64,000 nt of DNA from CAWCUU01 sp963798855. GTDB taxonomy: Bacteria > Gemmatimonadota > Gemmatimonadetes > Longimicrobiales > RSA9. The DNA is taken from contig CAWCUU010000002.1 in the NCBI GenBank assembly GCA_963798855.1, positions 868,001-932,000 on the forward strand, given 5' to 3'. The position numbers were made by a program, and so were the translations under genes. Positions 33,839 to 41,213 of this stretch are shown in pieces (the first letter of the stretch is position 1; every line of letters starts with the position of its first letter). The notes under the pieces were generated by a model. It saw only the letters and a list, made by a program, of their open reading frames with translations, did no database searches and was not told the origin of the DNA.

Positions 33839-34822
33839 TCAGCCTCTGTAAAGAACGCGATTGCACGCCTCCACCACCCTCTCGGCGGAGGGCTTCGCGA
33901 GCTTCTCCAGGTTCTTGTTGTACGGCATCGGCACATCCGCCTGGCAGACACGGAGGATCGGCGCATCGAGGTCGTCGAATGCCTCCTCCTGGATCAGCTG
34001 GATGATCGAGGCGCCGACGCCCATGTAGCCCCACCCCTCCTCGACGTAGACGGCGCGGTTCGTCTTGCGCACGGTCGCCAGCACGGCGTCGACGTCCAGC
34101 GGCCGGAGCGTGCGCAGGTCGAGGACCTCGGCGGCGATCCCCGCCTTCTCGAGCTGGGCAGCCGCCTGCAACGAAACGTGCACCATCTTGCCGTGAGTGA
34201 TGATCGACACGTCGGCGCCCTCGCGCTTGACCTCTGCGACGCCGAGCGGGATCACGAAGTCCTCCTCATCGGGGACCTCGCCCTTCAGCGCGTAGAGCAG
34301 CTCGCCCTCGAAGAAGGCGACCGGGTCGTCGTCGCGGATGGATGCCTTGAGCAGTCCCTTGGCGTCGGCGGGCGTCGCCGGCGTGACGATCTTGAGGCCC
34401 GGAAAGTGGGCGTAGTTGGGCTCGAGCGCCTGCGAGTGCTGCGCCGAGAGCTGCAGCGCGGCTCCGGTCGGACCCCGAAAGACGATCGGACAGTTGAACT
34501 GCCCGGCGGTCATGGACAGCATCTTGGCGGCGGAGTTGAAGACCTGGTCGGTGGCAAGCAGCGAAAAGTTGAAGGTCATGAACTCAATGACCGGGCGCAG
34601 GCCGACCATCGCGGCGCCGACGCCGAGGCCGGCGAAGCCGAGCTCGGTGATGGGCGTGTCCACGACACGCATCTCGCCGAAGCGCTCGAGCAGCCCCTTG
34701 GAGACCTTGTAGGCGCCGTTGTAGAGCCCGACCTCCTCGCCCATCAGGAAGACGTCCGGGTCGCGCTCCATCTCCTCGGCGAGCGCCTGACCCAATGCCT
34801 CGCGATAGGTGATCGTCGCCAT
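33839..34822 (-). CDS. pdhB: Pyruvate dehydrogenase E1 beta subunit
   Basis: A 327-residue transketolase C-terminal type subunit. ITYREALGQALAEEM, FLMGEEVGLYNGAYKVSKG, VVDTPITELGFAGLGVGAAM and GPTGAALQLSAQHSQ are diagnostic for E1 beta of pyruvate dehydrogenase. Start ATG at 34822 has GGGG 8 bases upstream; the GTG at 34828 overlaps the pdhA stop (GTGA) and is an alternative. Acts with PdhA in TPP-dependent decarboxylation. Confidence 0.95.
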   Translation of the reverse strand: MATITYREALGQALAEEMERDPDVFLMGEEVGLYNGAYKVSKGLLERFGEMRVVDTPITELGFAGLGVGAAMVGLRPVIEFMTFNFSLLATDQVFNSAAKMLSMTAGQFNCPIVFRGPTGAALQLSAQHSQALEPNYAHFPGLKIVTPATPADAKGLLKASIRDDDPVAFFEGELLYALKGEVPDEEDFVIPLGVAEVKREGADVSIITHGKMVHVSLQAAAQLEKAGIAAEVLDLRTLRPLDVDAVLATVRKTNRAVYVEEGWGYMGVGASIIQLIQEEAFDDLDAPILRVCQADVPMPYNKNLEKLAKPSAERVVEACNRVLYRG

Positions 34823-34824
34823 GG

Positions 34825-35949
34825 TCACGACCCCGCTTCGGCGCGGCCGTCGAGGAAGAGACGGCCGTGGCCCTGCTCGGCGTACACATCGGTGTACAGC
34901 TGATCGGGCTCCGGCTCCGGTGAGCTCTCCGCGAACTCGGCCGCGTCCGCGACCTCCTCCTTGACCCGCTCGTCGATCGCCTTCAGTTCATCCTCCGTGA
35001 TCAGATCGTTCCGGCGCAGATCGTCGATGAAGATCTTGATCGGGTCCTTCGCCTTCTCCTCCTCGACCTCCTCCTTCGTGCGGTAAACGCCACTGACCGG
35101 GTCCGACATCGAGTGGCCCATGAAGCGGTAGCAGCGCGCCTCGATCAGCGTGGGCGTGCCCTCCTCGCGCGCCCGCTTGACCGCCTTCTGCACGGCGTGT
35201 CGCATTGCGAGCACGTTCATGCCGTCCGCGACTTCGCCCGGCATCGCGTACGCGCGGCTCTTCTGCGCAATGTCGTAGAGCGACGCGACGCGCTCCCAGG
35301 CCGTGCCCATGCCGAAGCGGTTGTTCTCGACGATGTAGATGACCGGCAGCCGCCACAGGGCCGCCATGTTCAGCGACTCGTGGAACGCGCCCTGGTTCAC
35401 CGCGGCCTCGCCCATGAAGCAGACGCAGACGCGATCCTCGCCGCGGTACTTGATGGCCCAGCCGACACCGGTCGCCAGCGGGATCTGTCCGCCGACGATG
35501 CCCCAACCGCCGAGGAAGCTCCGTTCGCGGCTGTACAGGTGCATCGAGCCACCCTTGCCGCCGGAGGACCCATCGCGCCGGCCGTACAACTCGGCCAGCA
35601 CCTCGCGCGGCGTCATCCCCTTCGCGATCGCCTGCACGTGCTCGCGGTACGCGCTGATCACGTAGTCGTCCTCGCGCAACGCGGAGATCGCGCCGATCGC
35701 CACGGCCTCCTGGCCGATGTAGAGGTGGCAGAAGCCGCCGATCTTGCCGAGCGCGTAAGACTCCGCCGCCTTCTCCTCGAAGCGACGGCCGAGCAGCATC
35801 CGGTGCAGGATGTGATGCAGCTCCTCGCGGTCGAGGCCGGCGAGCCCGCCGTCGTCCTTCGCCACCCTCGAGCGACGGCCATTCGGCTCCGGGTCCTTCG
35901 CGCCGCTCGTGCGGCCGGCGCTTTTCTTCCTCGTCTTCGAATCGGCCAT
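34825..35949 (-). CDS. pdhA: Pyruvate dehydrogenase E1 alpha subunit
   Basis: A 374-residue TPP-dependent subunit, with a 35-residue basic Lys/Arg/Ser-rich N-terminal extension not needed for the fold. GFCHLYIGQEAVAIGAISAL, YREHVQAIAKGM and MHLYSRERSFLGG match. The TPP/Mg motif reads FMGEAAVNQGAFHES where GDG is usual; the Glu may replace the Asp ligand. RYRFMGHSMSDP carries the phosphorylation-loop region. ATG at 35949 has GAGGGG. Confidence 0.95.
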   Translation of the reverse strand: MADSKTRKKSAGRTSGAKDPEPNGRRSRVAKDDGGLAGLDREELHHILHRMLLGRRFEEKAAESYALGKIGGFCHLYIGQEAVAIGAISALREDDYVISAYREHVQAIAKGMTPREVLAELYGRRDGSSGGKGGSMHLYSRERSFLGGWGIVGGQIPLATGVGWAIKYRGEDRVCVCFMGEAAVNQGAFHESLNMAALWRLPVIYIVENNRFGMGTAWERVASLYDIAQKSRAYAMPGEVADGMNVLAMRHAVQKAVKRAREEGTPTLIEARCYRFMGHSMSDPVSGVYRTKEEVEEEKAKDPIKIFIDDLRRNDLITEDELKAIDERVKEEVADAAEFAESSPEPEPDQLYTDVYAEQGHGRLFLDGRAEAGS

Positions 35950-35958
35950 GTCCCCTCG

Positions 35959-37050
35959 TTACGATGCCCGCCGGGGCTGAATCCGTACCAGCGGCGATGC
36001 CTCGGCCACGCCGGAGCGCCGACTCACCACCTCCGATGGGGCCGGCACGTCCGCCTCCACGATGTCGCGGATCTCGCCCACACCGCCGGCGCTGACGGTC
36101 CTGGCCTGTGTCTCGGCGTGGTAGCTGGAGCGAACGAGCGGCCCCGCCTCCACATGACGGAACCCGAGCTCGTCCTCCCCCACCCGCTTCCACTCCGCGA
36201 ACTCCGCCGGGCTGACCCAACGCGCGACGGGGGCGTGGTGCTCCGAGGGCCGCAGATACTGGCCGAGCGTGACGATGTCGACGGCTGCCTTGCGCAGGTC
36301 TCGCAGCCCCGTGTGGATCTCCTCCCCCGTCTCGCCGAGCCCGAGGATGATCCCCGACTTCGTCAGCATGGACCGGTCCATCCGCTTCGCCGCGCCCAGC
36401 AGGGAAATGCTGCGCCAGTACCGCCCGCCTGGCCGCGCCCACGGGTGCAGCCGCTCGACCGTCTCCAGGTTGTGGTTCAGGATGTCGGGCTTCGCCTCGA
36501 CGACCATCCGGATCGCCGCTTCGTCGCCCTTGAAATCGGGGATCAATACCTCGATCGAGCAGTTCGGCCGCGTCTGCCTGCAGAGGCGGATCGTCTCCGC
36601 GAAGATCGCGGCGCCGCCGTCCGAAAGCTCATCCCGGTTCACGCTCGTGACCACGACGTGCTCGAGCTCCAGCTCCGCGACGGCTTCCGCGACGCGACGC
36701 GGCTCATCGCGATCCAGCTCCGTCGGCATTCCGTGCGCGATCGCGCAGTACTTGCACGCCCGCGTGCAGACGTCGCCGAGGATCAGGAAGGTCGCCGTGC
36801 CCGCCTCCCAGCACTCGCCGATGTTCGGACAGCCGGCTTCCTCGCACACCGAGTGCAGCCGCCGGCCTCGCATCAACTTCTTCAGCCGCAGGTAGTTGCG
36901 GCCGCCGGGAGAGCGTACCTTCAGCCAGGCGGGCTTGCGCGACCCCATCTCGACCGGTGTCTGCCCCTCCAGCACCGGGAGCCGGGCGGTCCCCTTCGAT
37001 TTCACGACGCCGCTGTCCTTGCCCGCAGGCGCATATCCGGCCGTCGCCAT
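35959..37050 (-). CDS. lipA: Lipoyl synthase
   Basis: A 363-residue radical SAM enzyme that adds two sulfur atoms to octanoyl-E2 to form lipoyl groups. Auxiliary cluster cysteines C69, C74, C80 (CEEAGCPNIGEC) and radical SAM cysteines C95, C99, C102 (CTRACKYC) are intact. SVNRDELSDGGAAIFAE and HNLETVERLH are family marks. The N-terminus is 35 residues longer than usual. ATG at 37050 has AAGGGTG at good spacing; ATG 37065 is possible. Placement before pdhA shows it serves this complex; lipB is absent here. Confidence 0.94.
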   Translation of the reverse strand: MATAGYAPAGKDSGVVKSKGTARLPVLEGQTPVEMGSRKPAWLKVRSPGGRNYLRLKKLMRGRRLHSVCEEAGCPNIGECWEAGTATFLILGDVCTRACKYCAIAHGMPTELDRDEPRRVAEAVAELELEHVVVTSVNRDELSDGGAAIFAETIRLCRQTRPNCSIEVLIPDFKGDEAAIRMVVEAKPDILNHNLETVERLHPWARPGGRYWRSISLLGAAKRMDRSMLTKSGIILGLGETGEEIHTGLRDLRKAAVDIVTLGQYLRPSEHHAPVARWVSPAEFAEWKRVGEDELGFRHVEAGPLVRSSYHAETQARTVSAGGVGEIRDIVEADVPAPSEVVSRRSGVAEASPLVRIQPRRAS

Positions 37051-37152
37051 ATGATCACCCTTCATCGTATCCGCTCCGTACGGGTGAGCCCTCGAGGCCC
37101 CACCCGAGCTGAAGTGCCGAACCCATAAAGGTAGAGGGCCCGGCAAGCGAAT

Positions 37153-37284
37153 TCAATTTCGCGCACCGCCGTGTGCGCTCCTGCGCACGAACCGCAGCTC
37201 CGCTCCGCGCGGTGCGTCGTGCAGCCGCAGAGTGTCGCCCAGCCACGTGCCCTGCAGGACGAGCTGCTCGGATAGGCGTGTCAT
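37153..37284 (-). CDS. Small overlapping ORF, 43 residues
   Basis: The ATG at 37284 overlaps the stop codon of the TIGR01777 SDR gene (ATGA), as many gene pairs of this window do. The product MTRLSEQLVLQGTWLGD followed by a basic Arg-rich tail has no known family. It was identified by translation of this gap and is not long enough to exclude chance, but the overlap geometry supports it. Confidence 0.42.
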   Translation of the reverse strand: MTRLSEQLVLQGTWLGDTLRLHDAPRGAELRFVRRSAHGGARN

Positions 37285-38177
37285 TGCAGCAGCGACCGCA
37301 GCGCGGCTTCGAGCTCGGGCTGACGGAACGGATAGCCGCTCTCGAGGAGGCGACGGGGGCGGATGCGGGCGCCGCTCAGGAGCAGCTCGCGGGCGAGGTC
37401 TCCTGCCGCCAGTGTCGCGATGAAGGCCGGCACGGCAATGATGGTCGGCCTGTGCAGCACCCGGCCGACAGTATCGACGAACTCCCCGAACGTGACGGTG
37501 TCGGGTGCGACCATGTTAACGGCCCCGGCGATCGAGTCGTGCTCGAGGAGGTAGCGGAAGATACCGCTCACGTCGGTGAGGGAGATCCAGGGGAATGGCT
37601 GCTGCCCATCGCCGATGCGCCCGCCGAGGCCGAGGCGGAACACCGGCAGCATCAGGCGGAGCGCTCCGCCCTGCGGACTGAGGATCACGCCGGAGCGCAG
37701 GCACGCGACCCGGAGGCCCGCCTCGGCCGCCGGCTCCGTGGCCCGCTCCCACTCCACGGCGACCCCGGCCATGAAGCCGGTCCCGGGTGCCGACTCCTCG
37801 TCCACGGTCTCATCGGGCCGGTCACCGTAGTAGTCGGCGCCAGACATGTTCAGGAGGGTGTGTGGAGGCCGGTTCAGCCCGGCCAGGGTACGGGCGAGCA
37901 GCGCCGTACCGTCGACCCGGCTGTCGCGGATCCTGCGCTTCCTCGCGTCCGTCCAGATACCGAAGATCGACTCGCCCGCGAGATTGATCACGGCATCGAG
38001 ACCCTCGAAGCCGCCAGCGTCGATCTCGCCGCTGGCGGGACTCCAGAAGATGGCTTCGGCGGCTCGGGCGGCGCGCCGGCTCCGTACGACGCGCACGACC
38101 CGGTGCCCGGCGGCGCCGAGGTCGGCTCGCAGGCGACGGCCGACCAGCCCCGACGAGCCGGTCAGCGCGACTCGCAT
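37281..38177 (-). CDS. TIGR01777-family SDR (YfcH-like epimerase)
   Basis: A 298-residue NAD(P)-dependent short-chain dehydrogenase of the extended class. GSSGLVGRRL at residues 7-16 is the dinucleotide-binding loop; INLAGESI, MSGADYYGDR and GFMAGVAVEWERAT are typical of the TIGR01777/YfcH family, and the C-terminal DUF1731 region with PAFIATLAAGDLARELLLSG follows. Substrate is unknown. ATG at 38177 overlaps the stop of the DHS-like gene (TGATG). Confidence 0.88.
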   Translation of the reverse strand: MRVALTGSSGLVGRRLRADLGAAGHRVVRVVRSRRAARAAEAIFWSPASGEIDAGGFEGLDAVINLAGESIFGIWTDARKRRIRDSRVDGTALLARTLAGLNRPPHTLLNMSGADYYGDRPDETVDEESAPGTGFMAGVAVEWERATEPAAEAGLRVACLRSGVILSPQGGALRLMLPVFRLGLGGRIGDGQQPFPWISLTDVSGIFRYLLEHDSIAGAVNMVAPDTVTFGEFVDTVGRVLHRPTIIAVPAFIATLAAGDLARELLLSGARIRPRRLLESGYPFRQPELEAALRSLLQ

Positions 38178-39337
38178 CAGCGGTCCCTCTCCAGCGTGAC
38201 GCCGTGATCCTCGCCGTGGCGGGCGTGCTCCCGGATGGCTTCGTTTCGCTCGGAGGCTCTGTATTCCTCGTAGAGCCGCCTCAGCATCGCCGCGCGACGG
38301 CGATAGAGCCGCTTCGGCTCCCTCGGCGCGTGCCGATCGAGTGCGTATGCGGTGAGCAGCGGTAGCGCGATCGTGCTGTCCGTGTAGCAGACGACCGCAT
38401 CCGGCAGCCGGTCCGGATCCACCTTCCCCCAGCTCACGGCCTCCGCAGGCGTGGCACCGGACAGGCCGCCGGTGTCCGGCCGCGCATCCGTGACCTGCAG
38501 GAAGTAGTCGTGTCCCTTCTCCTCGATGCCCAGGACCTCCTGGATCTGCGGCTCCGTCTGCAGCACGAAGTTCTTCGGGCTGCCGCCGCCCATGATCATC
38601 ACGGCGGAGCGGCCGCCGCCGCGCTTCGCGTTCAGCACGATCGCGGCCGTCTCGTTGACGTCGGCGCTGACGTCGAAGCGGAACTCGCTTCCCTGCAGGG
38701 CCATCGCGGCGACGTTCATACCGATCGACGAATCGCCCGGCGAGGAGGTGTAGACCGGGACGTCGTAGTCGTGGCAGGCGGCGAGCAGCGACTTGCGACC
38801 GATGCCCAGCGCCCGCTCGCGCTCGGCGACGAAGCCGCCGGCAAGGTGGTGGAACTCCGCGGTGCTCATTGGCCGCTGAAAGTCACTCGACTGGAGGATA
38901 CGTCGGAAGAACGCATCGGTGTCGAGCAGCACGGAGTAGTGAAAGAAAATGTCGTAGATGCGGACGACCTCCTCCGCTCGGAGGTCTACGTCCGAGACGA
39001 ACGGATTGCCCTGCCGCATCGCCAGCCCGAGGCCGAAGTGCGCGTCGTGGTAGAGATTCGCGCCGGTCGAGACGATCCAGTCCACGAAGCCGGCCTCGAT
39101 CAGCGGGATCAGCGAGCTCATCCCCAGCCCGGCCGGTGTCAGCGCACCGGTGAGCGAGAGGCCGATCGTGACGTCCGGCTCGAGCATGCGTTGCGTGAAG
39201 AGCCTGCACGCCTCCTGAAGTCGACCTGCGTTGTAGGCGAGGAACGCTCCATCGATGAGGTCGGGCACGGAAAGGCCGCCCCGGATGGGGGCGGGATCGA
39301 TTCGACGTCCTGTCAGATACTGGCTGTCACCTGTCAT
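38177..39337 (-). CDS. Deoxyhypusine synthase-like protein
   Basis: A 386-residue NAD-dependent DHS-family protein. SVPDLIDGAFLAYNAGRLQE, FTQRM, LTGALTPAGLGMSSLI, GADVNETAAIVLN-like DVNETAAIVLNAKRGGG and SWGKVDPDRLPD are seen; Lys305 of SWGK is the catalytic lysine. Bacteria lack eIF5A, so the target is not protein; bacterial homologues have been linked to polyamine (homospermidine-type) synthesis. Here it starts a coupled pair with the SDR in front of lipA and pdh. Confidence 0.86.
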   Translation of the reverse strand: MTGDSQYLTGRRIDPAPIRGGLSVPDLIDGAFLAYNAGRLQEACRLFTQRMLEPDVTIGLSLTGALTPAGLGMSSLIPLIEAGFVDWIVSTGANLYHDAHFGLGLAMRQGNPFVSDVDLRAEEVVRIYDIFFHYSVLLDTDAFFRRILQSSDFQRPMSTAEFHHLAGGFVAERERALGIGRKSLLAACHDYDVPVYTSSPGDSSIGMNVAAMALQGSEFRFDVSADVNETAAIVLNAKRGGGRSAVMIMGGGSPKNFVLQTEPQIQEVLGIEEKGHDYFLQVTDARPDTGGLSGATPAEAVSWGKVDPDRLPDAVVCYTDSTIALPLLTAYALDRHAPREPKRLYRRRAAMLRRLYEEYRASERNEAIREHARHGEDHGVTLERDR

Positions 39338-39376
39338 CGGGCGTCCATTCGAAAATGCGGGCTCGGCGGGCCGATC

Positions 39377-40192
39377 TCAAGCCGGATCGAGCGTCGGACC
39401 CGGGAGCTCGCCGAAGCTCTCGACGATGATCCGCGCCGCCTCCTCCGGCGAGTCCGTGATCCGCAGGAGATCGTAGTCCTGTGGCGCGATCTTGCCCTCC
39501 GGCAGCATGACGGCGGAGAGCCAATCGAGCAAGCCCCGCCAGTAGTCCGAGCCATAGAGAACGACCGGGAAGTTGTTGACCTTCTGCGTCTGGATCAGAG
39601 TGAGCGATTCGAAGAGCTCATCCATCGTTCCGAATCCGCCCGGGAAGATGATGAAGCCCTCGGAATACTTCACGAACATCGTCTTGCGGACGAAGAAGTA
39701 GCGGAAGTTGATGGACGTGCGGACGAAGGGGTTCGTCCCCTGCTCGAACGGGAGCTCGATGTTGCAGCCGATCGACCGCCCATTCCCCTCGACCGCTCCG
39801 CGATTCGCGGCCTCCATGATCCCCGGTCCCCCCCCCGTGATCACGCCGAAGCCGGCCTCCGCGAGCAACCGCGCGGTCAGCCGCGCCGCGTCGTAGGACG
39901 GGTCGTCGGGCTGGGTGCGCGCGCTTCCGAAGATCGCGATCGCCGGGCCCAGGTCTGCCAGCGTGTCGAAGCCTTCCACGAACTCGCCCATGATCCGAAA
40001 CACGCGCCACGGATCCGTGTGCGTGAAGGGCACGCCTTCGCTTACCCGCTGGAGCAGCCGCTCGTCCTCGGTCGTTGGCCCGCGGTTCAGCTCGGGCTCC
40101 GGTCGCTGCCTCCCGCCCGCCGACCCCTTCACCGCCCTTTCCGTCTCCTTCTGCGCCGCCCGCTCCTCGGCGGCCCGATTTTCACCCGTCAC
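39377..40192 (-). CDS. LOG-family (TIGR00730) nucleoside phosphoribohydrolase-like protein
   Basis: A 271-residue Rossmann-fold protein. After a charged N-terminal extension of about 50 residues come AIFGSARTQP, GGGPGIMEAANRGA and PGGFGTMDELFES, the motif that defines the LOG/YgdH family of (cytokinin) riboside 5'-monophosphate phosphoribohydrolases; in bacteria they are thought to split NMPs. The GTG at 40192 has GAGAGG. It lies 40 bases before the DHS-like gene on the same strand, and so heads the long run to lpd. Confidence 0.85.
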   Translation of the reverse strand: MTGENRAAEERAAQKETERAVKGSAGGRQRPEPELNRGPTTEDERLLQRVSEGVPFTHTDPWRVFRIMGEFVEGFDTLADLGPAIAIFGSARTQPDDPSYDAARLTARLLAEAGFGVITGGGPGIMEAANRGAVEGNGRSIGCNIELPFEQGTNPFVRTSINFRYFFVRKTMFVKYSEGFIIFPGGFGTMDELFESLTLIQTQKVNNFPVVLYGSDYWRGLLDWLSAVMLPEGKIAPQDYDLLRITDSPEEAARIIVESFGELPGPTLDPA

Positions 40193-40225
40193 GCGCGGAC
40201 CTCTCGGCAGTTTGAGAGCCGTTGA

Positions 40226-40281
40226 ACTTCGCCCTTCGCTCCTCCAACTTCACACTTCGCACTTCACAGTTCCCACTTCAA
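40226..40281 (+). repeat. Heptamer array, eight units, upstream of the zinc-ribbon gene
   Basis: Eight 7-base units in unbroken register: ACTTCGC, CCTTCGC, TCCTCCA, ACTTCAC, ACTTCGC, ACTTCAC, AGTTCCC, ACTTCAA. The consensus is ACTTCAC, the same as at 14031-14065. It ends 18 bases before the ATG at 40300. The hexamer TTCACA at 40263-40268 inside it can serve as a -35 box. Confidence 0.72.
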
Positions 40282-40291
40282 GCCCTAGACT
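40263..40291 (+). promoter_or_regulatory. Candidate promoter inside the heptamer array
   Basis: TTCACA (five of six to TTGACA), a 17-base spacer and TAGACT (four of six) end 8 bases before the start codon of the zinc-ribbon gene, so the transcript would be nearly leaderless; there is no Shine-Dalgarno. Because -35 is part of the repeat, spacing of the units and the promoter may be linked. Confidence 0.4.
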
Positions 40292-40299
40292 TCCCACCC

Positions 40300-41085
40300 A
40301 TGCAATGTCCGAGCTGCGGAGCCGAATCCGAAAGCGGAGCCTACTGCGCCGAGTGCGGCGCGCCACTCAGCGGTGCGCCGTGCCCTCATTGCGGGGCCGG
40401 GCTCGTGCCCGGCGCACGCTTCTGTACCCACTGTGGCGCGCCGGTACGCTCCGCCGCATCGAGCCTTCCCTGGTACATCGCGGGAGTGGCGGTGGTCGCG
40501 CTCATCCTGACGCTGCTGCTGCCGGTCCTGCGTGGTGACGGCGGCAGCGGCGGGTCGGCGTCCTTCCCCGCCGGCGACGCGGGAGCGCAGGCCCCGGCTA
40601 TGGGCTCCGCACCCGTGGCCGGCGGGGCGCCCGGGCCACTGACGGGCACGCCGCGCGAGCAGGCCGATCGGCTCTTCAATCGCATCATGACCGCTCTCGA
40701 CAGCGGCGACCGGCAGCAGGCGGAGTTCTTCCTGCCGATGGGGATCCAGGCGTATCAGATGGCCGGGGAGCTGGACGCCGATGGCCTCTACCACTTGAGC
40801 CTGCTGCAATCGGCGGCCGGAAAGCCCGAGGACGCGCTACAGACCGCGAAGCAGATCCTGACGACGTCGCCCGATCACCTGCTGGGCCTGGGCTCGGCGG
40901 CCCAAGCCGCGCTCGCTGCTGGTGACAGCGCGACCGCGGCCGACTACTGGCGACATTTCCTCCGCGTCTACGACACCGAGAGCAAGAAGGGCCTGCAGGA
41001 GTACGTCGACCATGCGAACGTGTTGCCGACGTACCGCCAGCAGGCCCGGGACCAGTTGAAGGCGCTGACTGAAGGCGCTGACTGA
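40300..41085 (+). CDS. Double zinc-ribbon membrane protein with TPR-like domain
   Basis: A 261-residue protein. The N-terminus has four pairs of cysteines (CPSC, CAEC, CPHC, CTHC) that form two zinc ribbons of the DZR/DUF7577 type, then one membrane span (WYIAGVAVVALILTLLLPVL), a Gly/Ala linker and a TPR-like helical domain outside the membrane (about residues 110-255). Zinc ribbon inside and TPR outside suggest an adaptor. The last codons lie in a 13-base tandem repeat. Confidence 0.75.
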   Translation: MQCPSCGAESESGAYCAECGAPLSGAPCPHCGAGLVPGARFCTHCGAPVRSAASSLPWYIAGVAVVALILTLLLPVLRGDGGSGGSASFPAGDAGAQAPAMGSAPVAGGAPGPLTGTPREQADRLFNRIMTALDSGDRQQAEFFLPMGIQAYQMAGELDADGLYHLSLLQSAAGKPEDALQTAKQILTTSPDHLLGLGSAAQAALAAGDSATAADYWRHFLRVYDTESKKGLQEYVDHANVLPTYRQQARDQLKALTEGAD

Positions 41086-41109
41086 AGGCGCTGACTGAAG
41101 GCGCTGACT
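41058..41109 (+). repeat. 13-bp tandem array I, four perfect copies
   Basis: GAAGGCGCTGACT repeated four times without change (41058-41109) plus a partial fifth. The first copies encode the C-terminus of the zinc-ribbon protein (LTEGAD, stop). Confidence 0.85.
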
Positions 41110-41121
41110 GAAGGCGTTCGC

Positions 41122-41213
41122 CGCCTGCCGTTCGCGCCTGCCGTTCGCGCCCTGCCTTCAGCGCCTGCCTTCAGCGCCTGCCTTCAGCGCCTGCCTTCCG
41201 CGCCTGCCGTTCG
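41122..41213 (+). repeat. 13-bp tandem array II, seven copies
   Basis: CGCCTGCCTTCAG or CGCCTGCCGTTCG in seven copies, one with an extra base. It covers the stop codon (41184-41186) and last codons of the convergent M14 gene. Its complement GAAGGCAGGCGCT resembles array I, so the two arrays can form a long imperfect hairpin between convergent genes and may act as terminator. Confidence 0.8.

Noticed and set aside
35113..37128. 671-codon plus-strand frame antisense to pdhA and lipA
   Set aside because: Antisense shadow, composition only.
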